Shown piece after piece: positions 1 to 11,400 of a DNA stretch of 64,000 nt. Origin of the DNA: Mayamaea pseudoterrestris. Its lineage: Eukaryota > Bacillariophyta > Bacillariophyceae > Sellaphorales > Sellaphoraceae. Below the pieces are notes generated by a model. The model made no database searches and was not told the DNA's origin. It worked only from the letters and a program-made list of their open reading frames with translations. The stretch covers positions 372,001 through 436,000 of the forward strand of contig BROI01000004.1 of the NCBI GenBank assembly GCA_027923505.1, read 5' to 3'. Within the stretch, counting starts at the first letter, position 1. Each line of letters starts with the position of its first letter. A program made the translations under genes and the position numbers.

Positions 1-870
1 CTGCTCGCGAGTGGATTGCTGCTCCTTTGCTTGCGAGTCCAGCCCTTGCTTTTGCAGCAACTCTTGCAGTTGCAATTGATCAAGTTGCTCCTGCGACAAA
101 CCAGCCTTGCCCGTTCGTCGCAGAAAGTCGTCCTGCATGATTCGTGTCAGCTTGTGAATGAGAGTACTGTTGTCGCTGCTGCTGCTGGCGTCTGTAAAGT
201 CGTCGTCTGTATTGACAATTTCGTCATGCACATCATCATACTCGTCGTCGGCAATTTGCATCGCACTGCTCCTAGGTCTCATAATGGTCGGCAGCCAGTT
301 CCATGCGCTGCTCCGACTCTTACTCAGCCTTTCGGTTTCATTGTCATGTTCTCTTACAGTTTGCAACATGTTCATGGCTAAATGTCGCATGGCATGGTCA
401 TCGCGCGTCAAATGCCGCAGTACTTCTTGGTGTTCGTCCAGCTCCATGCGCGTCGCTTGCAGTGTGCGTTCCATTTTGCGCTTCTCCTGGGCATTCTTGA
501 GTGACTGCGCCGAAACCAATACTAGTATAAAGGCCAGGGCCGACTGCATGGCGCCGTGCTTGACGCGCTGCTGGTGTAAGAGTGCTTTTGTAGTCGTTGC
601 AGCTGCTGCAGATGGTGATGCAGTTGCTGATGCTGCATTGGAAAATATAGCAGGCTCCGTCTTTTTGCCTAGCGTACTCTTCAAAGCTTCATGTCGTACT
701 TGAGCTTGCTCTGTTGATGCGTTGGAATAGTATCGACTGAAGGATGCATGGAATTGCTTGTGCTCGAAACGAAACGAGTGCAGCGATGGTGCTAGTTGCG
801 ATCGTCGCTCGATGCCGCCGAATCGAGGCAGTAAAGCAGCGCAGCCCTTTACACCTATGGATCGTTGCAT
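1..870 (-). CDS. Partial gene: mitochondrial-looking single-pass membrane protein with coiled coil, function unknown
   Basis: An open frame begins at the ATG at 870 and runs off the left edge after 290 codons without a stop. The N-terminus (MQRSIGVKGCAALLPRFGG) is rich in Arg and hydroxylated residues and lacks acids, like a mitochondrial presequence. An Ala/Thr/Ser-rich stretch follows, then one hydrophobic segment at about residues 115-127 (SALAFILVLVSA). After it comes a charged helical region (KNAQEKRKMERTLQATRMEL) that looks like a coiled coil. The rest is acidic (runs of Asp) and Gln-rich and reaches the window edge. It is divergent from the aminotransferase. I do not recognise the family. 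An inner-membrane protein with a soluble coiled-coil domain is an inference from composition. Long plus-strand frames over the same bases are antisense shadows. Confidence 0.7.
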   Translation of the reverse strand, partial: MQRSIGVKGCAALLPRFGGIERRSQLAPSLHSFRFEHKQFHASFSRYYSNASTEQAQVRHEALKSTLGKKTEPAIFSNAASATASPSAAAATTTKALLHQQRVKHGAMQSALAFILVLVSAQSLKNAQEKRKMERTLQATRMELDEHQEVLRHLTRDDHAMRHLAMNMLQTVREHDNETERLSKSRSSAWNWLPTIMRPRSSAMQIADDEYDDVHDEIVNTDDDFTDASSSSDNSTLIHKLTRIMQDDFLRRTGKAGLSQEQLDQLQLQELLQKQGLDSQAKEQQSTREQ

Positions 871-1170
871 GATTGAAAGAGTCAATATTTGCTATCGGGT
901 TTGTTTTCTACATCGCGCACAGCCGACCGTTTTCCATGGCCATGGTTGAGACGGAAGGTTGTTGTGATGGAGCGTCTCGCACCGGTTATCGTTACATGAT
1001 ACGTACCTGTCGCACCACGAGTGATGTCACCTGCTTTTCCTTCGCCGAACGACAAACAACGGCCTCATCAATCAGCACAGCAAAAGCCTCGTCGTCGATC
1101 AATCCAGCGAGCGACATCACACCATTATATTGCCTGCATTGGTCATTTGTATACTAAAGAAAAAGTAAAT
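871..1170. other. Divergent intergenic region
   Basis: These 300 bases separate two divergent start codons and probably hold both promoters. Visible items are a perfect 12-base palindrome (CCATGGCCATGG, near 935) and one copy of the TGTCGCACCAYGA motif at 1008-1020. No gene is seen. Confidence 0.5.
1008..1020. promoter_or_regulatory. Motif TGTCGCACCAYGA, copy 1
   Basis: Reads TGTCGCACCACGA, 163 bp to 151 bp before the aminotransferase ATG in a divergent gap. Other copies are at 4622-4634, 4706-4718 and 12557-12569. The function is unknown; conservation and position suggest a transcription-factor site or core promoter element. Confidence 0.5.
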
Positions 1171-2859
1171 ATGTCGGCTGCTCAAATAGCAAACGCTGCC
1201 GAACTAGTAGCAACCAAGGGAGGCAAGCATTGGCCGCACAAGAGCCCGGCTCTCTCGGTAAGATCTTCTTGCTCCTAAGTTTGGTCGCTTTGCGTATCTT
1301 TTGCTTGAGATTGTTAGGCTTGATCATTACACGAATCTGATCCTTTCATTCCATTCCTCATTCAATTGTAACAGAAGGCAGTTGAGAATGCGTCAAAGCT
1401 CACCATAAGTCCAGAGCACGACGAACCCATGGGCTCTTGGAGCTCGGAGCAGATTCGTGATGCCACAAGCTCCTCCGTCATGCTCACTTGGGCGCCCGGC
1501 AAGGCTCGCCATTCGACTCCAATCATTACTCACGGCGAAGGAGTCTACTTGTTTGACGACAAGGGCAACAAATATTTGGATTGGACGTCGCAAGCAGTCT
1601 GCTCCAACATTGGCTACACCATGCCGCAGTCTGTCTTGGATGCCACGTTGCAGCAAATGAAGAATTGTGCCTTTGTCTATGGCGGCCTTGGCATTGTTGA
1701 AGTTCGCGCTCGATTGTCGAAACTCATGACGGAACTACTACCTGGAGATTTGCAGGGAATGGTCTTTCCATCGAGCGGGTCGGAAGCAAATGAAGCGGCA
1801 ATCATGATGGCGCGTCGATACACTGGCAAGTACAAGGTTATCAACTGGTATCGTAGCTACCATGGAGGAACTACCAACAGTCAGCAAGCGACTGGAGACT
1901 TTCGTCGCTGGTATGGAGGCGATCATGTACCTGGTTTTGTCAAGGCATTTAGTCCCTTTCCACTCTTTTGGGACTATGCGGGCGATGATGAGGCGGAACG
2001 CACGCAAATGGCCCTCAACATGCTGGAGGAATTGATTTTGAATGAAGGACCTGATACGATTGCGCTGCTGCAGTTCGAGTCGGTTGTTGGAGGAGGAGGT
2101 GTTTTGGTGCCACCGCCAGGATATATGCAGGGTGTGCGAGCCATGTGCGACAAGTACAATATTCTCATGCATTGTGACGAAGTCATGGTTGGATTTGGAC
2201 GAACAGGGGAGCTCTTTGGCTTTCAGAACTATGAAGGAGTCATTCCGGATATTGTCACGGCGGCCAAAGGAATCACGTCGGCTGCCTTGCCACTCTCCAT
2301 GACGGCGGTCCGCAAGCACATTATGGAGGCGTTTGAAGATAAACCAATCGGTTGGGGGTCAACATATCAGGGTCATCCAGTCGCCATGGCTTGCGCCTAC
2401 GAGAATGTCAAGTACTTGATCAAGAACGATATCATTGGGCATGTGCAGCGCCTCGCTCCAGTGGTGGATGAGCAGATGAAAAACTTGGCCGAGAACCATC
2501 CGTCCATTAAGCAGTATCGGTCTATTGGACTATTTGGATGCTTTGACGTTCATAATCCTGATGGATCGAACCCGCAACTGCAACATACGGCTGTCGACAA
2601 GGCATTTGTCGAGTACAAAAAGGTGCGTCAAGTAAAATGAGTGTACAACAACCTGCGCCCATGCATCTTTGTTCCACTTAAGCATACGGCTTCTTTCTTT
2701 CTATCGCAGGCGTATACCGCTAATGGCTTGATGGGGCTTCTGCGCCCGCCGCACTTGCACGTTGCGCCGCCATTGGTAATTTCGGAAGATGAGTTGATTG
2801 ATGGATTTGAGCGCCAAGACAAGGCACTTGATGTGCTGGACGAAGCCTTGGGATTTTAG
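1171..2859 (+). CDS. Class III PLP-dependent aminotransferase
   Basis: Three exons (1171-1257, 1375-2622, 2710-2859) joined in frame give 494 residues. The introns are GT-AG and phase 0. The protein is a fold type I, class III aminotransferase, the group that includes ornithine, GABA and taurine/beta-alanine:pyruvate aminotransferases. Visible motifs are FPSSGSEANEAAIMMAR in the PLP phosphate-binding region, YHGGT, the DEVMVGFGRTG block with the cofactor-ring Asp, and TAAKGITSA with the Schiff-base Lys at about residue 327. The C-terminal small domain (LMGLLRPPHLHVAPPL) lies in exon 3. There is no clear targeting peptide, so it is probably cytosolic. The amino donor cannot be fixed from motifs; taurine- or beta-alanine-pyruvate type is my best guess. 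Confidence 0.9.
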
Positions 2860-3088
2860 CTCTCCGCAACAAGAGTACTCACAAGCAACGGCTTGTAGAT
2901 CGGCCGAGTATTCAACATTACGTAAATAAGTTACCTTGAACTCTTTACTATTTATTATCAATGACATAGCTAGACGCGTTTGCTCTTACTTAAAGATAAG
3001 GTTAGAAGTTTTGGTCATCGAGGATGTCCGCCGCGCTTCTCCACACGCACCGTTGACCTTCATGAAAACAAACCTTTCGTCGCCTTGA

Positions 3089-3847
<759 letters not shown>

Positions 3848-4064
3848 AAGGACTGGCGCGCAAGAGGAGCAGAAAGGAGTATGTATAGTACAGCACAAAC
3901 CGACTGAATGGACTTGGAAGTGGATATTTTTCAACTACCGTGCTCCAAATAATACAATTGACAAGTCACAAAAAGACTTATTGTTCTATGATCACTACGA
4001 GTCGTTACAAAGTATCGTACCGCGTTAAGCGCCTCAGCTAGAGGCCTCATGAACGAATATTAAA

Positions 4065-4556
4065 TTAGATCATGTCAGCCTTGGCCTTCTCAATCATCTC
4101 TCCCAACTCCCCATTCTGATACATTTCAATCATAATATCTGATCCTCCAATAAACTCTCCGCAGACATATAGTTGAGGAATGGTTGGCCATTGGCTAAAA
4201 TCTTTGACTCCTTGGCGAATGCCTTCGTCGGCAAGTACATCGACCGAGTGATATTCAATGCCGAACGAGTTCAAAATCTGCACCGCCGTGTTACTGAACC
4301 CGCATTGAGGAAATAGCTTGTTTCCCTTCATAAACAGTAGGACCGGATGATTTTCAACCATGGCCTTGATGCGTCCTTGTGCATCGTCGGATCCATCAAG
4401 AAAATCGGCATCCGCCATGGAAATTGCAGTCGGCAATGAGCTTGCTTGAGATGATATTTTCGCCAAACCGACTGGCGGCCTCATTGGCGCAAAGGCATGG
4501 ACAATGGATCCCAGTAGGGCCACGACGGCAAGTACTAGCAAGCGTTGAGACGTCAT
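4065..4556 (-). CDS. Plastid-targeted monothiol (CGFS) glutaredoxin
   Basis: A single exon of 163 residues. The start at 4556 gives a clean signal peptide ([20 protein letters not shown]) followed by AFAPMRPP. This is the ASAFAP-type junction that sends proteins to the complex plastid of heterokonts. The mature part is a monothiol glutaredoxin: [15 protein letters not shown] carries the CGFS active site, [17 protein letters not shown] carries the glutathione-binding cis-Pro and GG(S/C)D motifs, and the length matches the GRXS14/Grx5 class. These proteins hold a [2Fe-2S] cluster with glutathione and pass it on during iron-sulfur assembly. The gene is divergent from the HD-domain gene across a palindrome-rich gap and convergent with ARL1. 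Confidence 0.93.
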   Translation of the reverse strand: MTSQRLLVLAVVALLGSIVHAFAPMRPPVGLAKISSQASSLPTAISMADADFLDGSDDAQGRIKAMVENHPVLLFMKGNKLFPQCGFSNTAVQILNSFGIEYHSVDVLADEGIRQGVKDFSQWPTIPQLYVCGEFIGGSDIMIEMYQNGELGEMIEKAKADMI

Positions 4557-4609
4557 GGTGAGTTGCGAGATTTGTGTGAACGCCACCATGGATAAAGTCG
4601 CTTCGTCGA

Positions 4610-4845
4610 TGACGTACCTCGTGTCGCACCATGACGCACCATGACTCGCCAATAGTTGGTACTATGAGATAAGGTGTAGTCCCAAAAACTTTGATTTTCA
4701 CTGAGTGTCGCACCATGATCAAAGTTATTGGCACTATGAGATAAAGTGTATTGCCAAAAACTTTGATTTTCGCACTATGAGTTATAGTGTAGTCCCAATA
4801 ACTTTGATATTTTTCAAAGTTATTGGCAGTACACTTTACTCCACA
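4610..4845. repeat. Palindromic repeat cluster A in a divergent promoter region
   Basis: Between the glutaredoxin and HD-gene starts, short blocks recur in both orientations: CCAAAAACTTTGATTTTC, ATCAAAGTTATTGGCACT, CTATGAGATAARGTGTA and TGTCGCACCATGA (4622-4634 and 4706-4718). A compact hairpin runs from about 4794 to 4832 (CCCAATAACTTTGA ... TCAAAGTTATTGGCAG). The same core appears in cluster B near 45.6 kb. The function is unknown. Possibilities are a shared cis element, a small foldback element, or the product of hairpin-driven copying. Confidence 0.75.
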
Positions 4846-4917
4846 CTGCAAAGTCTCCAGCGAAACGTGTTGATGATCGACCATGGCGTTCCAGTCACTT
4901 CCGACAATCATGGCTCT

Positions 4918-5844
4918 ATGTTGCCCTCTAACTTTTGTTTCTGGAGTCTTTTCATTTGCACTCTAGTCCATCAGTCTACTTCATATCTATCGCTGCCATC
5001 TGCGAAACGCATGCCAATCAAAATGAGCTCTGCTGCCACACCAGATGCCACGTCTTTCCCTGCGTCTCCAACCAATCTAGACGAAACTTCTAAAGTTTCA
5101 GCCGCAATCGCCTTTGCCAAACTGGTTGGCAAGCTCAAGACGACTCCTCGCACGGGGTGGGTTCGACGTGGCGTTCCGCGATATGAGAGCGTTGCCGATC
5201 ATAGCTGGAGGGTAGCAGCTCTTTCGCTTGTCATGGCGTCATCATCCAATGGAACCGCGTCAATCGACCTTGCAAAATGCATGCAACTAGCAGTCGTTCA
5301 TGACATGGCTGAGTGCATTGTTGGCGATATTCCTCCTGATGATAATGTATCAAAGGAAGATAAGCAACGAATGGAGCTGGATGCTGCCCAGACCATTGCG
5401 CAGCTTCTACATGGAGTGAACGGAAATGGTTCTGAGCAAGCTTCGAAAGGTGATGCAGGGTCCTACTTTTTGAACCTCTTTCACGAATTTGAACTGCGCG
5501 ATACTCCAGAATCCAAGGTTGTCAAGGATTTGGATCTGATGGACATGATAATACAAGCCGACGAGTACGAGGAACGTTTCGGAACGGACCTTTCCGACTT
5601 TTTTGTCAATACTCAACCAAGCCGCTTTCAAAACCCATTCATGCGGCAAATGGCTGAACAAGTCCATGTGCAGCGTACTGAGCGAATAGCGCGACAAAGC
5701 AAAGCTGTAAATGGATCTGCATCATCGGACTTATCAGCCAAAGACAAGGCTTTTGTTGAGGAATTTTCGCGGGCGTCGTCATCGCTTGACACAGTCGAGA
5801 TTGAGCGTGTCGTTAAGGCTTTACGGGCATGGGATGAACGATGA
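4918..5844 (+). CDS. HD-domain phosphohydrolase, HDDC2/YfbR-like 5'-deoxynucleotidase
   Basis: Single exon, 308 residues from the ATG at 4918. An in-frame ATG at 4873 is an alternative start. The HD-superfamily core is clear: GWVRRGVPRYESVADHSWR has the first His, VVHDMAECIVGDIPPDD has the paired His-Asp and the E..VGD block of the HDDC2 family, and a late Asp (VVKDLDLMDMIIQADEYEE) completes the metal site. Members hydrolyse (deoxy)nucleoside 5'-monophosphates using a divalent metal. The family is about 200 residues long; here about 60 extra N-terminal residues begin with a hydrophobic stretch (FCFWSLFICTLVHQ) that could be a signal sequence or anchor, so organelle targeting is possible but unproven. 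The last 50 residues are a helical extension. Confidence 0.85.
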   Translation: MLPSNFCFWSLFICTLVHQSTSYLSLPSAKRMPIKMSSAATPDATSFPASPTNLDETSKVSAAIAFAKLVGKLKTTPRTGWVRRGVPRYESVADHSWRVAALSLVMASSSNGTASIDLAKCMQLAVVHDMAECIVGDIPPDDNVSKEDKQRMELDAAQTIAQLLHGVNGNGSEQASKGDAGSYFLNLFHEFELRDTPESKVVKDLDLMDMIIQADEYEERFGTDLSDFFVNTQPSRFQNPFMRQMAEQVHVQRTERIARQSKAVNGSASSDLSAKDKAFVEEFSRASSSLDTVEIERVVKALRAWDER

Positions 5845-6011
5845 GACTTTATCGGATGTATCGTGCCATTTGATACGAAATGGCCCGTGGTATGTAGTAA
5901 ATTAAAGCTATTTCCACTTATTACTGAAGTAAGCGTTCATTAACGCATGTATTTTGCCTGTCGTTGGTGTGGCGGCACAGGTTATAGCAAAGGCATCTTC
6001 GCCATCAGTCG

Positions 6012-7139
6012 CTACTTTGACTGCGTAATCCCCGCAGCTGCAACATTCTCCTTCCCTCGCTCTCCGAATCGACCAGTCTCTCCTCGATCCAACTGCTCGT
6101 ACGTTTGGCCAATGGCCAAGGCAGCAGAATTTTGCTTCTCTCCGGGTAGGAGCTGCTGTAAAATCGCATATGAGGCTGCAACAGACTCTTTCGATAGTGG
6201 TTCCTTGTCGGAAGAAAGGCGCGACAAGGCTGTCGCAATATTATCAGCCTTTTGGTATCCTGCTAGACCAACCATTTCAAACGTTTTCCCAGTCGCCTCT
6301 GGTAGCGACAATGCCTCGACCAAGACTTGAGCTACATCGGCTCGATTGACTCTTCCACATGCAACGTCGCCTTGCGAAAAGATTGGTCGAGAACCAGCTG
6401 GCCAGTCGTCATTCAAACCGCACGGCCGAATGATGCAGTATGGTGTTCCGCTTTGTCGAAGTTTTTCTTCGCTCTCACGCTTGATATCCAGAATACCGGC
6501 TGGATTGAGACGGACAATGGGAATGTCTGCTGCACCAATGAACTGTTGCTTCTTTGCCTCGTCCCAAACGGTGCGTGTGACGCCGGCGCTGCTCAGCATG
6601 ACAAGCTTTGGAAGAAGGGGCTTGTTGTTGCGGGAATCTCCATTAACGGCGGGAGCCTTTTCGTTGAAGAACTTGGCAATGGCTTGTATTCCAATGGAGT
6701 CAATTGACTGCTTGGGCTCGGCGTCTGCGGTCGTTTTTCCTCCAAAGAATTTACTCTTGATCTTGTCCAGCAGGCTCGTCGGCGCAGACGCAGTTGCTGG
6801 TCCACTGGTAAAGCCCGAGGCGCACCATACAGCTGCATCAACGCCATTCAAGGCCTGCTGAAGCTCTTGTTCGTTTGTAAAGTCGCACGCGACAATCTTG
6901 AGCTTGTTTAGTTCACTTTCAGAAAAAAGTCGCTTGGCCTTGTCTTCATCGCGGACGACGGCGACAACATTGGAGTTTCGTCGAAGCAGCTCCTTGACAA
7001 CCAACGATCCCGTTCGACCGGTAGCTCCAGCGACTGCAACCGTCGACGGGGGTGAAGGGGACGCAAATGAACGGACCCTTTGAGCTGTCAGCAGCAGCAG
7101 GACGAGTGTGCCGACTCCGGAAAATCGTTGACTGGTCAT
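6012..7139 (-). CDS. Plastid-targeted NAD(P)-binding protein, NmrA-like atypical SDR
   Basis: Single exon, 375 residues. The N-terminus (MTSQRFSGVGTLVLLLLTAQ) is a signal peptide ending at RVRSFASP, a plastid junction with the key Phe. The Rossmann glycine motif VAVAGATGRTGSLVV follows directly. Next come VAVVRDEDKAK, the VDAAVWCASG turn, LVMLSSAGV, and IIRPCGLNDD, the features of the atypical short-chain dehydrogenase group that includes plant TIC62-like and cinnamoyl-reductase-like plastid proteins. The classical YxxxK pair is not evident, so it may bind NAD(P)H for structural or regulatory ends. An insert (residues 125-160, with KIKSKFFGGK) separates the early beta strands. It is convergent with the HD gene and divergent from MnSOD. 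Confidence 0.8.
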   Translation of the reverse strand: MTSQRFSGVGTLVLLLLTAQRVRSFASPSPPSTVAVAGATGRTGSLVVKELLRRNSNVVAVVRDEDKAKRLFSESELNKLKIVACDFTNEQELQQALNGVDAAVWCASGFTSGPATASAPTSLLDKIKSKFFGGKTTADAEPKQSIDSIGIQAIAKFFNEKAPAVNGDSRNNKPLLPKLVMLSSAGVTRTVWDEAKKQQFIGAADIPIVRLNPAGILDIKRESEEKLRQSGTPYCIIRPCGLNDDWPAGSRPIFSQGDVACGRVNRADVAQVLVEALSLPEATGKTFEMVGLAGYQKADNIATALSRLSSDKEPLSKESVAASYAILQQLLPGEKQNSAALAIGQTYEQLDRGETGRFGERGKENVAAAGITQSK

Positions 7140-7528
7140 TATTTGATACTTCCTCTCCTCCAGCCTTTAATACAAGTCTGGGCTATCCAATGGGGACTTG
7201 GTGATAGGTATGGTGCGCCTAATGTGTGCGTCTTAGCTTGATTTACTTGAGTGAGACGATTGGAAAGTTGATGATGTGTTGGAGGATGCGTCATGGCCGG
7301 ATCTTCGAATCGATTCGCTTTCCATTACCGTTGCGACTGCACGATAGAGTACGTCACGCATTTGCGAGCTCTCGTTCGCGCGATCTTCGCAGAGAGCTCG
7401 ACGCAAAGATCGCGCGCTCCCTCCACCTCGTTCCTTCGCAACCGTACTCGCACAACTCACTCGTCGCATCTGTTCCAGCTTTCAAGTCACCCAACAAGTC
7501 TCTCTCTACTGCCATTCAATTATTCTCC
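7140..7528. other. Divergent intergenic region with an inverted repeat
   Basis: These 389 bases separate the starts of the NmrA-like and MnSOD genes. An 11-base perfect inverted repeat, CGCGCGATCTT (7377-7387) and AAGATCGCGCG (7406-7416), has an 18-base spacer that contains GAGAGCTC; a GAGCTCTC lies just upstream. In-frame codons upstream of the MnSOD ATG stay open back to 7226, but the peptide does not look like a targeting sequence, so I treat them as untranslated. Confidence 0.5.
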
Positions 7529-8327
7529 ATGACTATTACAAAAGTTCTCTCTCAAACGGCCTTGAAGGCTGCTGTCAATCTGCAGTCCGCCAAAGTTCCA
7601 ACGCAGCTCGTCAAGTCGAGCGCCGCCCTCTTCTCCGCCTACGGCGGCAAGCAGCAGGAGCTTCCCAGCTTGACGTACGACTATGGCGCGTTGGAACCAG
7701 CCATTTCGGCGGAAACCATGACGATTCATCATACCAAACATCATGCAACGTACGTCAACAACTTGAATGCAGCCATTGACAAACTGGATGCAGCCTTGAG
7801 TTCTGGTGATGTTTCCGGAATCATTTCATTGCAGGCAGCCTTGAAATTTAATGGAGGAGGTCACTTGAACCATACACTGTTTTGGGAAAACTTGACGCCG
7901 CACTTGACGCATCCAGAGTCTCCCAAGGGTGACTTGGCGACTGCCATTGACCAGTGCTTTGGCAGCTACGACGGTTTCAAAAAGCAAATGAGCGACAAGA
8001 CAATTGCCATTCAAGGAAGGTATGTAACATGTCGGCGTAATTTTAATACGCTACGTTCAAAAACTTACTTTGTTAAATTTGTTGGAATTTTCCAGTGGTT
8101 GGGGCTGGCTTGGATACAACAAGTCGACGGGCCGATTGGAGATTGCAACCTGCGCGAACCAGGATCCTTTGCAGGCCACGACCGGACTTGTTCCACTTCT
8201 TGGCATTGACGTTTGGGAGCATGCCTATTATGTTGACTACAGAAATGTGCGGCCCGATTATGTCAAGCAAATCTGGGACGTCATTGACTGGGACGCTGTG
8301 GAGGCTCGCCTCAATGCTGCGAAGTAA
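7529..8327 (+). CDS. Manganese/iron superoxide dismutase, probably mitochondrial MnSOD
   Basis: Two exons (7529-8019 and 8096-8327) give 240 residues. The intron splits the AGT serine codon of [13 protein letters not shown]. The start at 7529 gives a Lys/Ser/Ala N-terminus of about 35 residues ([20 protein letters not shown]) typical of a mitochondrial presequence. The metal ligands are visible: a His in [14 protein letters not shown], a His in [14 protein letters not shown], and the Asp and His of [20 protein letters not shown] and GSGWGWLGY favour manganese over iron, although heterokonts also keep plastid FeSODs. The enzyme converts superoxide to oxygen and hydrogen peroxide. A longer start at 7226 is possible but unlikely. 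Confidence 0.93.
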
Positions 8328-8441
8328 TTGGCATTGCCGCATTTCAAGCCGGCTTAAAAATAGTCAAAGGAGCTGCGATGCGTTTTCTATTAGTCCACGT
8401 TAAGAGTAACTCAAATTAAATGATACTGCTCTTTTACGTGT

Positions 8442-11400
8442 TTAAGACCGTTGTCGCTTGGCCTCGCGGAGCTTGTCGCGTTTGCCTTCCGCACGATACT
8501 CACGCTTCTTGTTTACCTTGCGAGCGGCTTGAATCGCAGCATCCTTCTTGGCGTTTTCCTTCTCCTTGTCGGCTCGCTTTTCGTCCTTCTTTTCTTTGCG
8601 AATTTTGACCTTCTCCTTTCGAATCGTATTGAGCGCTTGAATGAATGTGACCTTCTTTCGCTCCTCCGGCTCAAGGACTACGGCGCGTTTGGATAAGTAG
8701 CCCTTCTTTTTGCGCTTCGTTGCGTCCTTAGGCTTGCTGGCATATGGAAGTGCTTCCTCCAGCTTCTTGGGAACAAAAAGCTTTGTCTTCTTCTTCTCAG
8801 GTCGCTCAATCGGCTTGTATATAGAGTCCGGGTTGACCTCAATGGGCGTATCCGTCTCGATCTGCAGCTGCGCCTTGGGTTTCATTCCGCGCCAACCTTC
8901 AACACCACCAGAAGTTAAATGGTTGGTAACAGGATTGTAATACTTTTTCACGTCCACAGGCATCCATGTACGGCAAACGACGATATCAGACATGAGAATC
9001 TTATCTTCGAAGGTAGCACGGAAGGAACCTGGCTGGCCTTGGCGGATACCCTTCTTTACTTGACCACGAATGCCACTGACGGTTTTGATCTTAGCGCCCT
9101 CGAAACGACTGACTTCAAGGTCACTGTTGAACATACCGGAAATAAATGCCGAATTTTTGAAGATTTTAGTCGGTGTTCCGACAAGCTTAAGCTTCTTCGC
9201 GATTGAGAACGATGCATTTAGTTCCAATACGACGCCCGTCGCAGCAATTCGGAAGCCTGAAATGTTACCAGCCATGCGTTGAATCGCAAGAATACCAGTG
9301 TTCGGTGGCGTCTGCGGTCCATAGAATGTCGCGTAGCAATGCATATGCTCTGGCGTGTATTTGAGGTACCGATGCCGACTGTTTTGGTCCTCTGTCGAAT
9401 ATACTGGTATGCTCTGAAAGCGGCGCCATCCGATTGAAAACACCAGAGGGTCGTTACACTTTAATATCTTCCTGTGCCAGCGATGTTTCTTGATGCGGCA
9501 ACGCACCAAACCCAGACTAGTCTCTTGGGGAGTCAGACCGCCAAGGATTAACGGCAAGTTTGGGTTAAACGACGAAATGAAAGCAGCTGGTATTCCGTCA
9601 ATTTGCACGCGACAGTACAACCCTTGCCGAAATCCTTCGTGCCTCTGGCGTGCGCGTTCGCCATCTTCGCCAAACTCTTCTTGATTTCTAGCCAAGCGAG
9701 CTTCCTTGTCTTTCTTCATCTGCATAACATACGCATTCTCTTCCTCTTTATCGTCCTGCTCTTTGTCCTTTGTTTCGTCCTCGCCCTTCCCAACTCTGGC
9801 CACCATCTTTTTCTTCTCTTTCTTCTTGGCGTAGTATTCTCGTCGTTGCGTGTCAGTCATGCCTGCCACATCTTCGCTATCGCTAGCTTCATCTTTAATT
9901 TCAAGTTCCGTTCCTCCAAATTTCTCGCCCGTTTGAAGATCTTCAAAATCGCCAAAGTTTTCACCATCCTCGTCGACATCTTCATCAGCCTTGTGCCACT
10001 TGCCCGTCACAAACTTGTCGCGCAGCGATTCTATTAGTGACTCCTCTCCTTCTTCGAGCCATGGTGATACGTCCACATAGCCGGCGTCGAAGGAACCGGC
10101 TAATCTACTCGAATCCTCTTCACCCAAATATGAAGTTTGCAATTCTTTAGCCTCTCCATTGTTGTTTAAACGACCGACTGCGCTAGACTTGCTCTTGGGC
10201 CGGAAAAATTCATCATCTGAAGCATCATCATCACCAGTCTGCGTATCAACAAGTGCGTCGTCTTCACTAACAACAGTGGTTGCAGCACTTCCGTATATTA
10301 ATTCCTGCAGGTTGGCTGAAGCTGACTGCCGGTCGAGGAATGACTGTGCGGCTCGGCGCGATATGTCACTCTTCCAGTCGCCAGGTTTGGAGGACCGAGA
10401 CACCTTATTGCTCCCGCCGGCTGAGGAAGCGTCATCACTATCACTACCTTCGTCGTCGTCATCGTTGATCTCCTCTTCTTGGTCATCATCACTGTCGTGG
10501 TCGACATCTGACATTGCGTCATCCGATTCGTCGCCGCTCTCATCGTCGGATCCGGAATCACTTTCAAATTCGGATGAAATCCCGCCTGTCTGATCACTTT
10601 CCAGGATAGTCCTTCGGCGCAAGGGTATGGACGCCTCATTCACGCGATTGTCGTCCTCCTCTTCGTCGCTTGAGGCGTCGGAACTAGCTGGTATCGCTGC
10701 ACTGCCGCGGAATAGGCGAAGGCTCGATTTCTTCATCTTCTCATCGATCCCAGTTCGAATGTCCTGCATACCTTTCAATATTCCCGCTGGAGTATCGGAA
10801 TCATATTCCGGCTCCATGTCCTCGTCATCTTCTGCTTCTTCGTCATCGCCATCATTGCCAATCCGAGCTGGCAAAGCGAGATTTTCCTTCTTGGTGTAGT
10901 TGATCTTTGGAATGTCAATGTAGATTGCATCATTGTCAAACGCAACTGCGCCCACGTTGGAAAGCGGGGCAAATAACAGATTGCGCTTACTCAAGGATGT
11001 GCGTTCCTTGTCCTTCTCCACGAGTGGGCAAGGATCTGGTAGAGTCGTAACACTGTTCATGCTATAATCACCGACACCAATCAAATGTACCTTCATATTT
11101 GGTTTCAAATGCGTCCCGCGCACGTAGCCGTAAAAAACGACGCTACGAGAGCATTCAGCGTCACGCTCAATCTCGTTCGGGTCCGTAATGTCTTCATGTC
11201 GATCTACAAGAACGTATGGATGGGTATTATGCCAGACAAGAGGGCGGTACTGTTATATGCGTGAGAAAATGGCTAGTGTGAGAGCATATAGGTACAATGA
11301 CCACCAACTTCCGAAAAGTTTGTCTTCTCTTCCTCATTGTCAGCTGCTGACGGCATTTTGCTCGACGGCGTCTTTCATTTCGTTCAAGATGATTCAGATA

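Noticed and set aside
158-703. 181-codon plus-strand open frame near the left edge
   Set aside because: It is antisense to a continuous minus-strand frame with a presequence, membrane span and coiled coil; its own peptide is Ser/Cys/Leu-rich with no domain.
2701-2967. 88-codon minus-strand frame beside the aminotransferase
   Set aside because: It overlaps the last aminotransferase exon in antisense and has no recognisable feature, although a minus gene here would have fitted the alternation pattern.
7226-7528. Upstream extension of MnSOD by 101 codons
   Set aside because: The added peptide has no targeting pattern and covers the inverted repeat in the promoter gap; the ATG at 7529 gives a good presequence.
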